A stretch of 64,000 bases of DNA from Drosophila pseudoobscura (lineage: Eukaryota; Arthropoda; Insecta; Diptera; Drosophilidae). Of the stretch, positions 41,401-56,400 are shown piece by piece. The notes under the pieces are model-generated. The model had not been told where the DNA came from. It did no database searches and was given only the letters and a program-made list of their open reading frames with translations. Each line of letters starts with the position of its first letter. Position 1 is the first letter of the stretch. The stretch covers positions 10,987,001-11,051,000 of the forward strand of contig NC_046681.1 in NCBI RefSeq assembly GCF_009870125.1, in the 5' to 3' direction. A program made the translations under genes and the position numbers.

Positions 41401-44400
41401 CCGCCGGTATAGCCGACAGGACACTTGCGTTGTCCGCACAGCGAGGGTACATTCCGCTCCACGCCCCCGGAGGTGACCTCATAGCCGGCCCAGTTGAGAA
41501 TAAGACCGGGATAGAGTACTGGTTCCGAGCGACAGTCGCGCACTTGCTTCTGGATCTCTGAGGTGATGTCGAGGGCGCGGGCCCACACCTGGGTCTTGGT
41601 CACGGTGCCCTGGAAGCCGGCATCTGAGTAGGCCAACTCATGGCTGACGCCGCCATAGGGCTGTGGACGACCCAGAACCGACCAGAGATACCCAGGGAGG
41701 GCTCCTCCAGCGCCGTACTCCATTTTGCTGGCAATCAATCCTTCGGTGATGAGCTGCAGCTGTCCGCTGACGCCGTCCCAGACGACAGCCACATGATGCC
41801 ACTGTCCATCGTTGACGGAGGTGTACTCGCCGAAGCTCAGGAAGGCATCGGATTGGTCCTCAAACAGCGAGACCTGCACGCCACTGGAGTGGGCCTGCAG
41901 CAGGAGGCGACGGTGTTGCGTCATGCGTGCGGATTCCACTCCGTACAGCGAAAAGAAGATGCCGGGGTCGTCCTTCTGGGCGAATTGCACCCACATGGCC
42001 ACCGTCAAGCTATTGGCTCCGCCCGTGGCGAAGGGCACCACCTGGGCGGCCGTAGACCTCGAGGGATCGCTGAAGTACAGATCGTAGTCCACTTGGATGG
42101 CCTTGCGGCAATCATCGCCGGTCATGTTGAAGGGGCACTGACAGTAGAAGCCGTTGGTGAGGTCCACACAGCTAGCCCCAGGCGGACACGAGTTGTCCTT
42201 GCAGTCGGCAATGTCCTGTTCGCAATTGCGGCCTGTAAAGCCCGCGGGACACTGGCAGCTATAGCCAGCGCCATTGTCCACACAGGTGGCACCGTTCTGG
42301 CAGACATGCTCCTCGCAGGCATCGTACTCGTACTGGCAGCCAATGCCGGAGTAATCCGCCGGACAGCTGCAGTTCAGGCCGGAGCCAAAGTCCTGGCACT
42401 TGCCGCCGTGCATGCACGGATCGCCGATGCAGCGTTCGGGTGCCGTCTCGCAGTTCTTGCCATCGGTGCCGCTGGGGCACACACAGAAGTAGTCCTGGAA
42501 CAGGTCAATGCAGCTGGCATCGTTCTGGCATGGCGCCTGGAGGCTGCAGGTCGTAACCTGCTGCTCGCAGCGCATGCCGCTCCATCCGGGCTCACAGCCG
42601 CACTCGAAGCCACCGACACGATCGCGGCAGATGCCGTTGTTGAGGCAGGGCTGGGCCTCGCAGTCATCGATATCCGTCTCGCAGAGAATGCCCTTGAAGC
42701 CATCGCGGCAGACGCACTCGTACTTGTTGTCCAGATCCAGGCAGCGTTCGGTGCCCACGGGATTGCACGGATCGCTGAGGCACTCATCGATCTCCGCCTC
42801 GCAGCTGAGACCCACGTAGCCGGGACGGCACTTGCACGTAAAGCCATCGATCTGATCCACACAGGTGGCTCCATGCTGGCACGGATTCGAAGCGCAATCG
42901 TCGATCGTGTGCTGGCAATTCTTGCCCGTGTATCCAGGCTCGCAGTTGCAGCTGTATCCATCCACGAGGTCCACACAGATGCCGTCGTTGGCGCAGGGTC
43001 GGTTCTCGCAGTCGTCGATATTCACCTCGCAGGCGGCACCCGTCCAGCCGGGATGGCAGACGCACTCGTGATCGAACAGTCGGTCCACGCAGGTGCCGTG
43101 TTTGCAGGGTTCGGACAGGCACAGGTCGATCTTCTGCTCGCAGCGTTTGCCCGTAAAGCCGGGCGGACAGGCGCATTGGAAGTCGTTGACCAGGTCCGTG
43201 CAGTTGGCGCCCAGCAGGCAGGGATTCTCCGCACAATCGTTGATGTTCTGCTCGCAGTGGAGTCCCTCCCAGCCCGGCAGACACTCGCACTTGTAGCGTC
43301 CCTGCTGCAGTGCCTGGCAGCTGGCTCCGTTCCCACAGGGATTGCCGTTGGCCGTACAAGGATCGATGGTGACGTCGCACTGGTCGCCCGTGTAGCCGCT
43401 GCGGCACAGGCAGGTCACATTCTTGAAGCCGGGCTCGTTCTTGCACATGGCACGGGCGGGGCAGGTGTCGTTGCCGCAGTCGCTGGCCTCCTCCTGGCAA
43501 TTGATGCCCGAATATCCGGCGGGGCACTCGCAGCGATATCCCTGTGGCAGGTCCTTGCACTGGCCGCCATTGAAGCAGGGCTGCGAGGCGCACTCGTCAA
43601 TGTCCTGTTCGCAGCGACGTCCCGAGAATCCAGCCGGGCAGAAGCACTGGATGTCGTGGCCCATGGGCACACACAATCCTCCGTGCTGGCAGGCTCCCTC
43701 TCCACAGACCACGGGCTTGCACTGCTCCCTTCCCTTGGAGCCGGCGGCGTCAGTTCTCATGTTGCTGGGACACTCGTTGCAGCTCTGGGATCCGGCGGCG
43801 CTCTGGTAATGATGCAGGGGACAGGGCGAGCATGGCGCCAGTCCCGTCGCGGAGTAGGTGCCGGCTGCACACTTGGCGCGGCACATATCCTTGTTCGACG
43901 CGGCTGGCTGGTACGTGAAGGTCTGTGCCGCACAGGCCTGACAATCCTTGAAGCCACCCGTTGGGGGTTCGGCGGTGAAAGAGTTGCGCGGACACTCCAG
44001 ACACGGCACGAGGCCAGTGGGCGAGTAGGTACCATATCCACAGACGGGTATGCAATCATTCAAGGACTTGGAGCCCTCCTCCTTGGTGTAGGTACCGGCC
44101 GGACAGCGCAGACACGTCCCTTGGCGATCGCGATTCTGGTAGTAGCCTCGGGGGCAGTAGGTGCAGCTGTTCTGACCCTCGGACACATAGGTGCCGGCCG
44201 GACAGTGCAGACAGCGTGGCACATCGCTGGTGTCCATATTCAGGACCTCTCCCACATTGCAGTTGAATCCTCGCGAAATCTGCGACTTCAGGGCACGCAG
44301 CGGTGGACACTGATTGCCAATGTTGGAGATGTTGAGCAGGGAATCGATTACGGCACTGGCATACGGCACACTCAGGTCAAAGATCAGATTCAGGGTGGAT

Positions 44401-47400
44401 CCGCACAGGTCGTACAGCTGGGGCTGACGCACCGCTGGCAGGATGGATAGGATGAAGTCCATCTTGACCACGTTCTCCTCCAGCAGCATGGGCACCGACT
44501 TGATGAACGTCACGTTCATGTTCACATTCACCGCCGAACAGCGCTGCGAGAGCAGGGCATTCAGTCCGGTGTAGTGCTGCGAGAGCACATCCTGGTACTG
44601 TCCAAGACAGGACTGGGCCACGGCACCGTTGGCGCGATAGGTAATAGTGGCCGTCACATGATAGGCAGCCTGTTCGGTGTTCTCGGAGACACAATCGGGC
44701 ACCACCGAAGTGGGCCGCCAGAGGCGTGAGGTCTCACAGGAGAACGTCTTCAGGGGCTCGCCGTCTGTGAAGCGGAAGCCGGGCTTGCAGGTGGCTATGC
44801 ACTCGAGTCCTCGGTCTCCGGGCAAACAATTGATGGCTCCGTTGGCTGGCGGCTGCAGCTCCCAGTCCACACAGGGTGAGGCCTGCACAGAGACCTGGAA
44901 GTGACAGCTGGCACGATTGTTGAACTTATCCGTGGCCGTCACTGTGACGTTCTCGAAGTTTCCTATTTTGATCACGGCCCGCTCGGGCGTAAACTGCAGA
45001 CGCACCTCTCCTGTTTCGTCCGACACCTTGATCCGCTTGCGCGTGTCGTTGAAGTTCACATTGTAGCTATCCTGACGGTCCACCAGCTCGATGACATAGC
45101 TCTGGGGGCACTGCAGCAATGGAGGCGTCACGTCCGGGACTGTGATGTTGATCTCACAGATGGCCACGTTGCCATCGTAATCAAAGGCCACATACTTGAC
45201 CACCGTATCCTTGAAGATGTAGCTGGGCGAGCGGAAGTTCTGCGGCTTGATCTCCAGCCTGGCTATCGACCCGGAGTTATCCACGGCCGTAGGCTCGGTA
45301 AAGTTCACGGGCAGCACACCGCCGTTCTCGTCGCGACGCACCACAATCGGCTGCTGGGGGCAGTTCTGGAAGATCGGTGGCTCATTGTCCACACAGGGCG
45401 AGTATCCATAGTCGTAGCCCAACAAGGGCTCGTTCTTTGGCTCCTCGCAGCCCATCAGCTCGAACTTCAGGCACGCGTTGTCCATGTAGCTGACGATTCC
45501 GAGGATCACAAAGCGCGCCTGGACGTACTTGGGCAGCGTGATCATGGCCAGTTCTCCGTAGTTTCCTGGGTCGCGCATCGTTAGGTTAAAGTTGGGGAAA
45601 TACACCACGTAATTCTCGCTCTCCGACTGCTTGTAGAAGAAACGGATCTCCGTGGGGCGACCCACAATGTCGTTGGTCACCACGCCCTTCACTAGGATGG
45701 CCTTGACGCGATAGATCTGTCCCAGATCGACGCTCACGTACGTGAAGGCCTCCTGCTTGCCGCACCATCCGGTGGCAGAGTTCAGGCGTATATTCTTGGC
45801 CTCGTAGTTCGGGCGCTCCGATGTGGCATTGATGGCCGAATCGGGTATCCTGCCAGAGCTCAATCCCAGAGGTTTGATGACCTTGCACTCTGGCTCGCGT
45901 ATGCACGTGATGGGTCGTGGATTAATCAGGATATAACCGGGACGATTGCAGCCAAAGTAGACCTCCGAGGACTGCTCGTAACTGCGTGCAATCTGTCGAC
46001 CATCGGCCGGTCTGCCTGGGTCCTCGCACACGGGGCCCTCGCACCGGAGATCGCCAAAGTCCCAGATGCCCTCGGCACCGCAGCGCACGACATTGTCATG
46101 ACGGCCGGTCTGTCCCGCCAGCTTGAAGGTGTTCTGGCAGCCAAAGAAGAAGCTGCTCTGGAAACGGGTGTCCACAAACTGTCCGTATTCCGCTCCGGGC
46201 GTGGGCATGGGCGGATAGCAGTCGACTCGCGGGCAAGAGGGCTGCATGCCCGACAGCCAGTAGTCGGGCAGACCCGGTTTGGGATCGTACACGCACTGCC
46301 TGAAGCCCGAGGAGGCGGTGGCACGCAACTGACGTCCTGCCGACCCACATGTAATGGTCACGTTATCGCGGAAGGGCACCAGCACAGACTCGGGATCAGG
46401 ACGGGCCACAGTCAGACCCTCCAGCTTATCATCGGGCAGGGACACGCATTTGGCATCTGTAAAAAAAGGGAAATTCGTTTAATAAAAGTCAAAATACCTT
46501 CTGTTTTCGGGGGACTTACAATTACACTCGGGCACACTGGCATTCCATTGACCGCTGGACAGGCACAGGGCCGCCGAGCTGCCGCTCATGATGTATCCGA
46601 AATGGCACTGGAAACGCACCACATCTCCAAAGTGATACTCGTTCCGTTCGCTCAGCAGTTGACCATTTTCCGGGGCCTCTAGATCGGGGCACATCAGAGG
46701 CACACAAGTCTTGTTCCGTTGATAGGAATCGCCATCCCGTTCGCCCGTTTCCGAGCGTTCAATGTGGTAGCCGGCCGTGCCGTTCGAGGTGTACAGCTGG
46801 TAGCCCGTGTTGCAGCCACAGGCATAGCCTCCAGGGGAATTGATGCACTTCTGGTCGCAGCCGCCGTTGTTCTTGCTGCACTCGTTGATGTCCACGCAGT
46901 CGAGGCGCGTGCAGCCCATCAGTTCCATGCGCAGACAAGGCGCACCCACATAGTCCTGTATACGGAATCGTATATAACGCGCCTCGATCGGGAGTGGGAG
47001 ATTCAGTATGGACAGGGTGGGCTCTAGGATCCTGAACTCCACGGCTGTGCCGTCGGGATTGGCATAGTCCTTGAACACATCCGTCAGATCGTTGGTGTAC
47101 TGCAGACGCACAGCCGAACTGAAGGCCACATTGCCATCGGGCCGTTGCACGGACATGGTGCGGAATCCCCGCAGAATGGTGGGTGCCTTGAGGTCAATCA
47201 ATATCCAGTTGGCACCGGGCTCCGAGGAGCCACCGCACCAGCCCATCGTGTTCAATCTCAATTGGGTTTTGCTGTAGCCTGGCTCGCTGATCGAAGTCGT
47301 TATGCTGTCATCGGGTATGCCGCCATTTCCCAGACCCAAATCGGCCACAGGACGGCACTCCGTGGTGGCTGTGAATCCGCTGCGGCACTGGCAATGGAAG

Positions 47401-50400
47401 GAGCCATTGGTGTTCAAGCACTCGGTGGTGGTCAGATCACATTGCGAGGAGCTGCACTCGTTGATGTCCTCACAGGTGGGGGGCTGCTCAAAACGCTGGG
47501 CCTCGCTGCAGCGCATGATATTGCTGCCGATCAGCTTGTATCCCTTGTAGCACTGCACCCTGGCCTCGTCTCCGTACAGATATGCACGCGACGCATCCAC
47601 CACAAAGCCATTTTCGATCTCTGGGAACTCGTGGCAGCGCTTGCGCGTGCACTTAGGCACATCCCCGCTCCAGGTGCCATTCGACATGCACGTAAGCACT
47701 GGATGGCCATTCCTCTCGTAGCCCGGTTCGCATTCGTATTGAACAATGGTGCCGTAGCTGCGTCCGCCTCCGTTCAGTAGCGTGACATTGGCATGGGCCA
47801 CTTCTGTGAGTGGAGCGCACTGCGAGGCCATGCAATGGGGCTGGCGCTCCCAGCGGCCATCGGGCAGGCAGGAGATCTTCTCAATGGGTGCGCTGGAGGC
47901 AAAGGCGAAGCCCGCATAGCACTGGTACATGGCAATCCCACGATACGTCACATTCGAGGAGCCAATGGAGAAGCCATTATCGATTTGTGGCACAGGACCG
48001 CAGTAGACCTCTGCAAGAAGGGATAAAACATACATTAGTACACCGTTTAAACCATCTTCTGGGGTTCTTTGGTGGACTCACCCTGACACTTTGGTATGTA
48101 GGAGACACTCCAGTTGCCACCGCGCAAACATTCCGTGACCAGACGCGTCTTGCCGGTGGCAAACTCCTGTCCAATGGGACATGTAAAGCTGACCAGCGTA
48201 CCGAAAGCGGTGTCGCGACTGGAGGCCAAGGCCCCAATGCCCGGCTGCAGTTCAGGGCAATCTGCCGAGAATGTAGCCGACCATCTAGAAAGAGCAAAGA
48301 TTAATGAAGGATTCGATTGGTTAAAGGTTCAGAAGCTTACCCCGCAGCATTGTGCAATGCATCCGATGTAAATTTGATGAGCATCTCACCCGATGACGCT
48401 GTCAAAGTCAGTTTGGGAGCCGCTGTGCCCGTAAAGCCGTTGCCCGAATGCAGGCGCAGACCAGACGTGGAGGAACCATCAAACACCTGCACATTGTCAC
48501 TCTTGTGGACCGTAAACTTGTCAAACTTCAGGGACAGTGGTGCACGTGCACTGTTGCGGATGGTGAAGTAGCACTCCTGATTCTTTGGGTAGTCGGCCAG
48601 GCCGAAGGCGGGCGAGGTGACAGTTCCATTCCTTGCCGAGATGGTGGCCTTGCAGCCCTGAATATAGCGCAGACTGAAGCCCTTGCCTGCCTCTCCCAAA
48701 CTGGACTTGAAATACAGATACAAAGCATTTCCCGTGGAGATGATAACGCGCTCGTTTTGGACTGTCTTGCCCGTCAGCTTGGCAATGGTGCGGCTCATCG
48801 GTGTGTCGCCATCGCGTATCAATAGATAGTCCCGCCCCTCGGCCACATCCAGATCGTCCACTTCAATGGAGATGATGCGTCCCGGCTGGGCCTTGATCAC
48901 ATACAGACACTCCAGACCGCCAGGGTATTGCTTCGGATAGTTGGGGCTCGTGAGGATCTGTCGCTGGAGCGTGGCCTTCAGCGTGCCGCCACAGTTCTTG
49001 GCCTCCGTTTTCCAGGTGGCACGGAAGCCCTTGCGCTCCACACTGCCATCGGTGGTGAATTTGACAATCATGAAGTTCGAGGCAGATACAAATGGCTGCG
49101 TGGTCAGATCCTGCTTGCCACTGAGCGTGGCCAGGGACACGGACTTATCCTCGGTGCGTCCTCCCACCAAGATCTGAACGGTGTCGAAGGTCTTCTCCGT
49201 CTCGAAGTCCTGGAACTGCAGGATGATGTTGCTGCCCAGCGGTCCCTCCAGCGTCCACTTGCACTTGCTCAGGGCTCCGTATTTGTGCGGATAGTTGGGC
49301 GTCTCGATCACATCTCCACCGGACTGCATGTGGAAGTGGCATTGTGCTGGGCAATCCAGCTCATCCGTACCATCGCCACAGTCATCGCTGCCATCGCACT
49401 TGAAGGCCTGATTGACGCACTTGCCGTTCGCGCAGTGCAGGGCTCCCTGGGGACACGCGGGCGAGCGGCACATGAAGGGAAGCAGCGACTCGCAGGTGCC
49501 CAGATCCCAGCTCTGGGATTTGCCAGCAAAACCAGCGGCCACACACTCTCCGGAATCGGCACTGGGCTGATGCAACGACCAGAAACCCGAGTACTGGGAG
49601 ATCAAGGCCCCGGAAGCAGACTCCAGAGTGTTTGTTCTCAAATCATCGAGGGAAGCCAGGCCCAGCCAGTACTTGTCGGAGGCCCTTTGGTTGGGATCAC
49701 TGGCCCGCGCAATGGACAGGGTATCGTTGTTCTCCGCATAGCTATCGATGGCCACCAGCTCGGCGCCATATCTGCAATAGAACACAGAGAGAGGATATAG
49801 ACGATTAACACAATTGCTTATGCAGCTCTTGGCCAACGATTGCTTCCGTTTTGTTAATGCAATTTCCATTATTATGCAGCTGCGCTTTACTTTCTATTTT
49901 TTCCTATGTTTCTACTTCAATTACACGACTAAGTAACCCGGGGATTAGTGGAGAATCCAGTGGTACCAGAAGAAACTTTCATTTCCAATCGCTAAGCTAA
50001 GCTCTCTTTGATTTCCAATCTCATGTTTCCCACATAATTTGGAGTTCTGCCATAATTTCAGTTGGGGGAAAAGACAAAAAAAAACAAGTTTTTCCCTTGC
50101 AGCCATTGCCACATTACGCATACGACGCGTGGGCCCTGGCTGTCTTTGGCAATTTCTCGCAGCTGTGGCATATGCCAAAAAATGCATGCAATATACATAT
50201 GTATAAAATTATATACGAGAGACACTCCCTTGTGAGTGTCCGCCTTGCCCCCTGTTGTGACAACAATTGCCCCCACGTGTGCGGCATGCCACCACACAAG
50301 AGTGAAAACTACAGACGCAACGCCAAAAAGAAATACATTTTTTTTCGCTTTTTTTTTTGGGTTTATGTAAAAGTCTGGGCGGGATTATGTGATGCAATGC

Positions 50401-53400
50401 TTCAATACGTTAGAGATTTCACTTCACATTTTATTTTTACTGATTTGTAAATTTATAGCTCTTGATTAGATTTTTCATTTTATTTATTTTTTTTTTTAAT
50501 TTGAAATAAAATACAAATTTAATTTAAAATAAACTTTTTTAATTTGTATATGTCAAAATTGTTGTATTTTGCATATAACAATTTTTTAATTTTGCGTGTA
50601 GTCATTTTTTAATGTTAAAATGTAAATGTAAATTGTAAATAAATTTTTTTTTAGTTTGAATATTCAGATGTAGTCTGTCTTTTAATTTTTGTTTTAAATG
50701 TTACATATTATAATTTTTTTGTTAAACATTTTTTAATTTTTTTTTTTTAAGACTTTTTTAAATGTATTTTTTTTATTTGTTTTTTGTTTTTTAGTTTATG
50801 AGGTATTCATTTTCTTAGCGGGCGAATTTTCAGTCACATTTTCGAACGAGTACTTTCGGTATTGGTATAAAAAAAATGATCCAAAAAGTGATCAAATACT
50901 TCACTGAAGCAGAAAATCGGGCAAATGAAACCCCTCAAAAAATGTATTTCCAAAACGGTGCTTCATTTGCTTTACTTTTGTGCCAGCCAAAAATGTTAAC
51001 ATGTTTTTTTCTTTTTAATTTTTGTTTTTGGTAACAACTCCGTTAACTCGAAATGTTAACGCCTTGTCAGGGAGGCTCTCCTTCATTCTACCGCATTTCG
51101 CATGCTGCACACGCCAAAAAGAAATTTCACCAACAAAAAAATAAATAAAAAAGAAAGAGGGGAAACAAATAAAATGGAGAGATATTTCACTGTTGAATGG
51201 AGTAGAGTCTCTGTGGGTCTCTGTCTGTCCCTGACGGGCAACGACACCTGTCAACGCATGTGTGTAACGTTATTTTTGGCAAAGAAAAATAGTGAAACAA
51301 TTGTGGCCGCCGCCAGAAGCTAACGTTTGTTGAACTTCTCTCCTCTGCCCATCGAAAGCCACGTTACAGGCATTCAAATGGGCCTGCGACTGGCTCTGGG
51401 GCGAGGCGAGGTCTATGGCATGTAAATTACTTGGACGCACATTAGGAGCAGGCCGACAGGCAGTCCGTAGTCTTCGTGGAGCAGTAGTTGATAGTTGACC
51501 ATGTGCCGGGCATATTTAAGTGGCATTTAACGCCGCCGCCGATGGCAAAGAGAAATTGCTGCGTAGGGCATTGACATTCAGCGTACAGTTCATTCATGAG
51601 TTAATCATTCCGCCAATAACATTATTAATATTTTCAGCTCAACCCAAACCGAAAAAATACACAAAACCGAGAAGAAACTTTCACCTGACATGCCCTATGG
51701 GTCAGCGGGGCTCTTCACAAGCTCGGGATTCTCACGTTCATTAAAACAGAGAGACGCAAAGAAGAAGAGGGGGTCTCCCTCTTATCAAAACACTCTCAAT
51801 TTTCCACAAGATATTCCTGCTTTGGTCAGGTGATTGCTATACAAAATATTTGGGTCATCGGCACAGGTTAACACCCAGAAAAAAAACAAGTCGAGTCGGG
51901 AATAACTCTGCCGGAAGCGTTTCAGCGCGACTTTCTTTTCGCTTCGAACAGAAGAAGAAGGTGGAGCCACAAGAAATTATGTATGAATCATTCAAGTATC
52001 GATTCGGCTTGATACGGGCCCTGCCCTGCCCTGCCTCATCCAGTCGGCGACTGCAAAAGTAATTTCAAACTTGGACAGTACCACCCATAGCCATAAGTCC
52101 ATAGCCAGCAACTTGTTTTCTTTTCTTCGGTATTCAGTATTCAGTTTTTGGCTTGGGGTTCGAGACCACTTTGGCATTGACAGTTAACTGTCGGCGAGCG
52201 GAAATGCAATGCGGTGCTGTAACGGCAATCGATGGAATCAGTACATATACATCTTTCTAGCAGCAAACCAACCAACCATCCATCCGTCCATCTATCCATC
52301 AATACCGCTCCCTGCATCTCTCTCTATCAAGAACAACAGGTAGCACATTCGCTCAAGCGTAAAGTTGGCAAAAAACTTGATTAGCTTCTCCGCTCAATCG
52401 TTGACAGGAGAGAGAAGCCTCTCTCTCCCAAAAACTACATCATCTCAGAGTGAAAGAGAGGGGATCTAGATATTATCATATATATGTATATATATATGCA
52501 GTTATGGTTATATGATTCCACTCACCTTCGACACAGTTCGGCGCTTTTCTCCCACGAATGTTTGATATTGAAATATTTATAACAATTTAAGCCGCGCAGT
52601 TCCCAGCCTGGAAAAATAAAAGAACAACAAATAACATCAGATTAGACAAGGTCATAAATGGCTTAGATCTAAATTTGAATTAAATTTGCATATTTGGAGT
52701 GTCAAAAAAAGTACGATTGTACAAATAGGAAATATTTTAACATTATTTGAGTAGATATTGGACCTAAAAATTACCCCGCAATCTATCGGAATGGTTAAGG
52801 ATCTATAATCAAATATATGCCGATGTACCTCCAAAAACATTAATATCGCCAAAAATTACTTTAATACATTTTTTATTGATTGATATTTAAAATTGTATGC
52901 TGCCAGAAATGTCCCTCAGCCCTCAGATCATCGTTGAAGATCGTTGATTACTAATCTTCGTCATCCTCCTCCCCCGAAGTCCAATCACTCATTGCTGAAA
53001 CAGAATCTGCCTCTGAAAAGGAATCATCAGAGTCCCAGTCCAGTTCTGTCGAGATGTCTTTGTAATGAGTGGCAGCATAGTAATGGCCATGGCATTTTTT
53101 AACAAATCCCCATTTCACAGCCATTGCCAGGACGTTCTTTATATTTTTGTGGGCATCACGTAGCTCCTGCTTAGTGAGCTCGGTGATCTGATTGTTCACT
53201 AAAAGCCGCACCAATACGTTCATCTTGATGGGTTGGTTCACAGACTTTAGAGTCTTGATTAGCTCGGTACCGGTGAATGTTGTTTTTGCCATATTTGCAA
53301 TAATTCTTAATACAAATTAAGGGACAGTGACAGCGCAACAAAATGAGGGATGTAAATCTGTATAAAACAATTAACTTTTTACAAATGTACAGACTTTTTT

Positions 53401-56400
53401 TGGTGAGGAAAAACTAAAATTTACTCGCGGAATGTTTAGACGAAACTGAATCTTTTACAAATAAAAGTATGCTTACTTCGATCAATCACTGCGAACAAAA
53501 CCTTTGCGGCTAAAGCTCGAATAAGAGACATTTTTAAATATTAAATTTAAATATTATTATTTAATAAACATTTAAGACACAGTTTTCTCTAGGCAAGAAT
53601 CTTACTAAATGAATTCCTGGAATTTCTTTCGCCTTTTCTCATAATTTAATTCAACATATAAAAGGTTGCTTATCAGAAAAATCTTATTTAAATCTAGTTG
53701 TAATTGTTTAAACATTTCTTTTAAAAATTATTATTCTATAAATATCTAAGACACAATTTTCTCTAGATAAGTGACCTCTATTAATCCCTTCAACTTCTTC
53801 CGCTTTTTCTCATTTAATTTAATTTAATTTAACATTTCGGAGATTGCTCTTCAGAAAAATCTTATTTCAATTTTCTTTTAATTCTTGTAAAAATGTCTTT
53901 TAAATATTATTATTCTGGAACGGTTTAAGACTTTCTTCCGCTTTTCCCCATAATTTAATTACACCTTTTAAAGATTGGTCACCACAAAAATCGTTTTGTA
54001 ATTCTTTAAACATTTCTTTTAAATATTATTATTCTCTAAACAGTTAAGACACAGTTCTCTCTAGACAAGAGTCTTAGTGTATTAATCCATTGAATTTCTT
54101 CCGCTTTTTCCCATAATTTAATTAAGCATTTTGAAGATTGCTCACCACAAAAATCTTAATACCAGCTTCTTAATATGTAAATGCGTTGCTCTAAAGCTTA
54201 AAGCCGCTTACAAATAAAAGAGATACCCAACCAAAAAACCCCTCGACATGGAAATTTCATGGAAATTAATTTTTGAATGGTCTTAAGCTGTAGATATCCC
54301 CCCCGGCGGGTGACAGCGGACTCTGGGATGTGTGACCCCAATCGACGGAGTTTAACTTGTTTTGCATAATTTATGGCCCAACATCTTGACAAAACTTTCT
54401 GAAGAACAAGAATATCAAGAGTATCTAAGCTAATTGCGTTGTCTAACAGATACATAGATACATTGCATGGAAAGAAATGTGACTGTGACTGTGACTGCGA
54501 CTGCGACTGGTCTTTAGAGATGATCCGTGTTTGGGTCTGGGGCCTGTGACGCTTTCATTTTCCGCCGCATGCTAAAAGTTTTCCTGGTAAAATGGGAAAG
54601 TTGCCGGGCGAAAAAAAGCACCGCCTTGCGCATTGCGCCTTGCGCCTCGTGGCAGCTTGATTGACAGCTTTCATTTAAAATCAAATCGACTGAAATATGC
54701 TGCTGCCACATGCTGCACTCTTTCCGTAGGTGTGTGTGTGTGTGTTGGAAGCAAACCGAAGCCGAAACAAAAAGCAAAAGCATTTCAACCATTTTTCTTT
54801 TCGAAGCACGCGCAAACATTTAAAATTCAAAGACACACAAAGCTCTGTCTCTGTGGGTCGGTACAGTTGCTACAGATTTTCCAAAAAAAAAAAAAAAACA
54901 ACAACAACAGCACAAAATAAAATAAAAGCCACCCGATAAGTATGGGTGTTGCATGGTCATGGACTTTCACGATTTCCGTGTCCAATTGAGTCGCAAATTC
55001 GATTGAAAGACAACTGCAATTATGGTCGGGGTTTTTCCTCATAGATGACACACTGCATCCTGCCGATAAGGCTTTTGGGAGACAGCCAATTGCTTTCATT
55101 ATTCAGTCGGGGGGGAAATTAGAGATGAAAAGTTCAAGATTACTATTCAATTAAAGTGTCACAGGTGGGGGGCGGGGGGGCAAGGCATGTCATAAGACTC
55201 TCCCCATAGGAGGTTGAAGTCAAACCTTGTACTGTCTGCTGCATTCTCCTTGAACGTTCAACTCTTTTTGCCGACCTGCGGTTATCTTTTGAGCCCTCAA
55301 ATACAGCGACTTGAACCACAAACTTTTGTAACCTTTCGCTCTGTTGCTGCATCAAAATTTCGAAGAGTTATATAATAATGACACAAGACTCTCATAAAAT
55401 GTACGTAATAAGATCAAGTGCATCAAAAACCATCAAAATGACATTTAAGATGGGTTTTTTAACATTTTATATAAAATTTATAAATATATGTATATATAAA
55501 ATGTATATATACATAAAAAAATACTATAACATTTTTGTGAAAAAAAATGAAATAATTCCATTAAAATATTTTCCTACACATTAAATCTCTTTTTACTCCC
55601 AATTTTCTTTATTAAATAATTCTTCTATTTTTAAATAATTAAGAAAAATATTAAATTGATACGAATTTTTCTTCATCGAAAAAGATAGATATTAATCAGA
55701 TCAAAAATAAGTGTTTCGAATAGAACCAAAATGAATGGATAAACATTGGATCCAAAGACGATTTAGAGGATTTTCGGAAAGGTGTTTTTTTTTTACATTA
55801 AAGAACACTTTTTGGCAGCCCAAAGCGTCGATCACGCAGTTGGTAATATTTTCTCTGAGTTTCCCTGGGGTTTTTCCTCTCAAACATAGCCCCATTTGAG
55901 TCTTGCACAGTCTTGTTATTTTCTTTTAACCCAATTCTTAGACCGGAACCCAATCTATAATTGCATCTTTGAATCCATGGCAAGCCATGGCCAGTCTTGT
56001 GGTCAAATGTAGCCCCATTCCATTTCATAGAACGAAGAACCCACCGACCAGCAAAAATAAAAATAAAACCCCACCCAATCTACAGGTACAGTTAGCTAAC
56101 GTTCTTTTCGCGGCTTATTTGCTTACCTTACTGCTGGACTGGTAGACTGAAAGACTGATAGACTGTGGCTAAGTGAACCGCTATTTGCCACACAATTTGT
56201 TCGAATTTATTTATTGTTTGCACATTTACCGCACAATTTATGCTTCAATGCCCCGAAATACACACCCCGCCTGCCCCCGTGACAGACTCGGTTAACTGTA
56301 AGATGTCCCACTTTAACAGGGAGATGGATACTACGGAAAGAGACAGATTCTTGGAGTTACCCAACATACACACATGCAACAATTGAAATTGGAGTTGCTC

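Noticed and set aside
41640..44450. A 936-codon open frame on the plus strand opposite uif exon 6
   Set aside because: It is the mirror of the tandem EGF modules, whose regular Cys/Gly codon use leaves the opposite frame open. The translation has no domain and is low-complexity Ala/Gly/Val.
52150..52172. GGTTCGAGACC, matching a tRNA B box
   Set aside because: The flanking bases do not form a five-pair T stem and there is no A box or acceptor stem.
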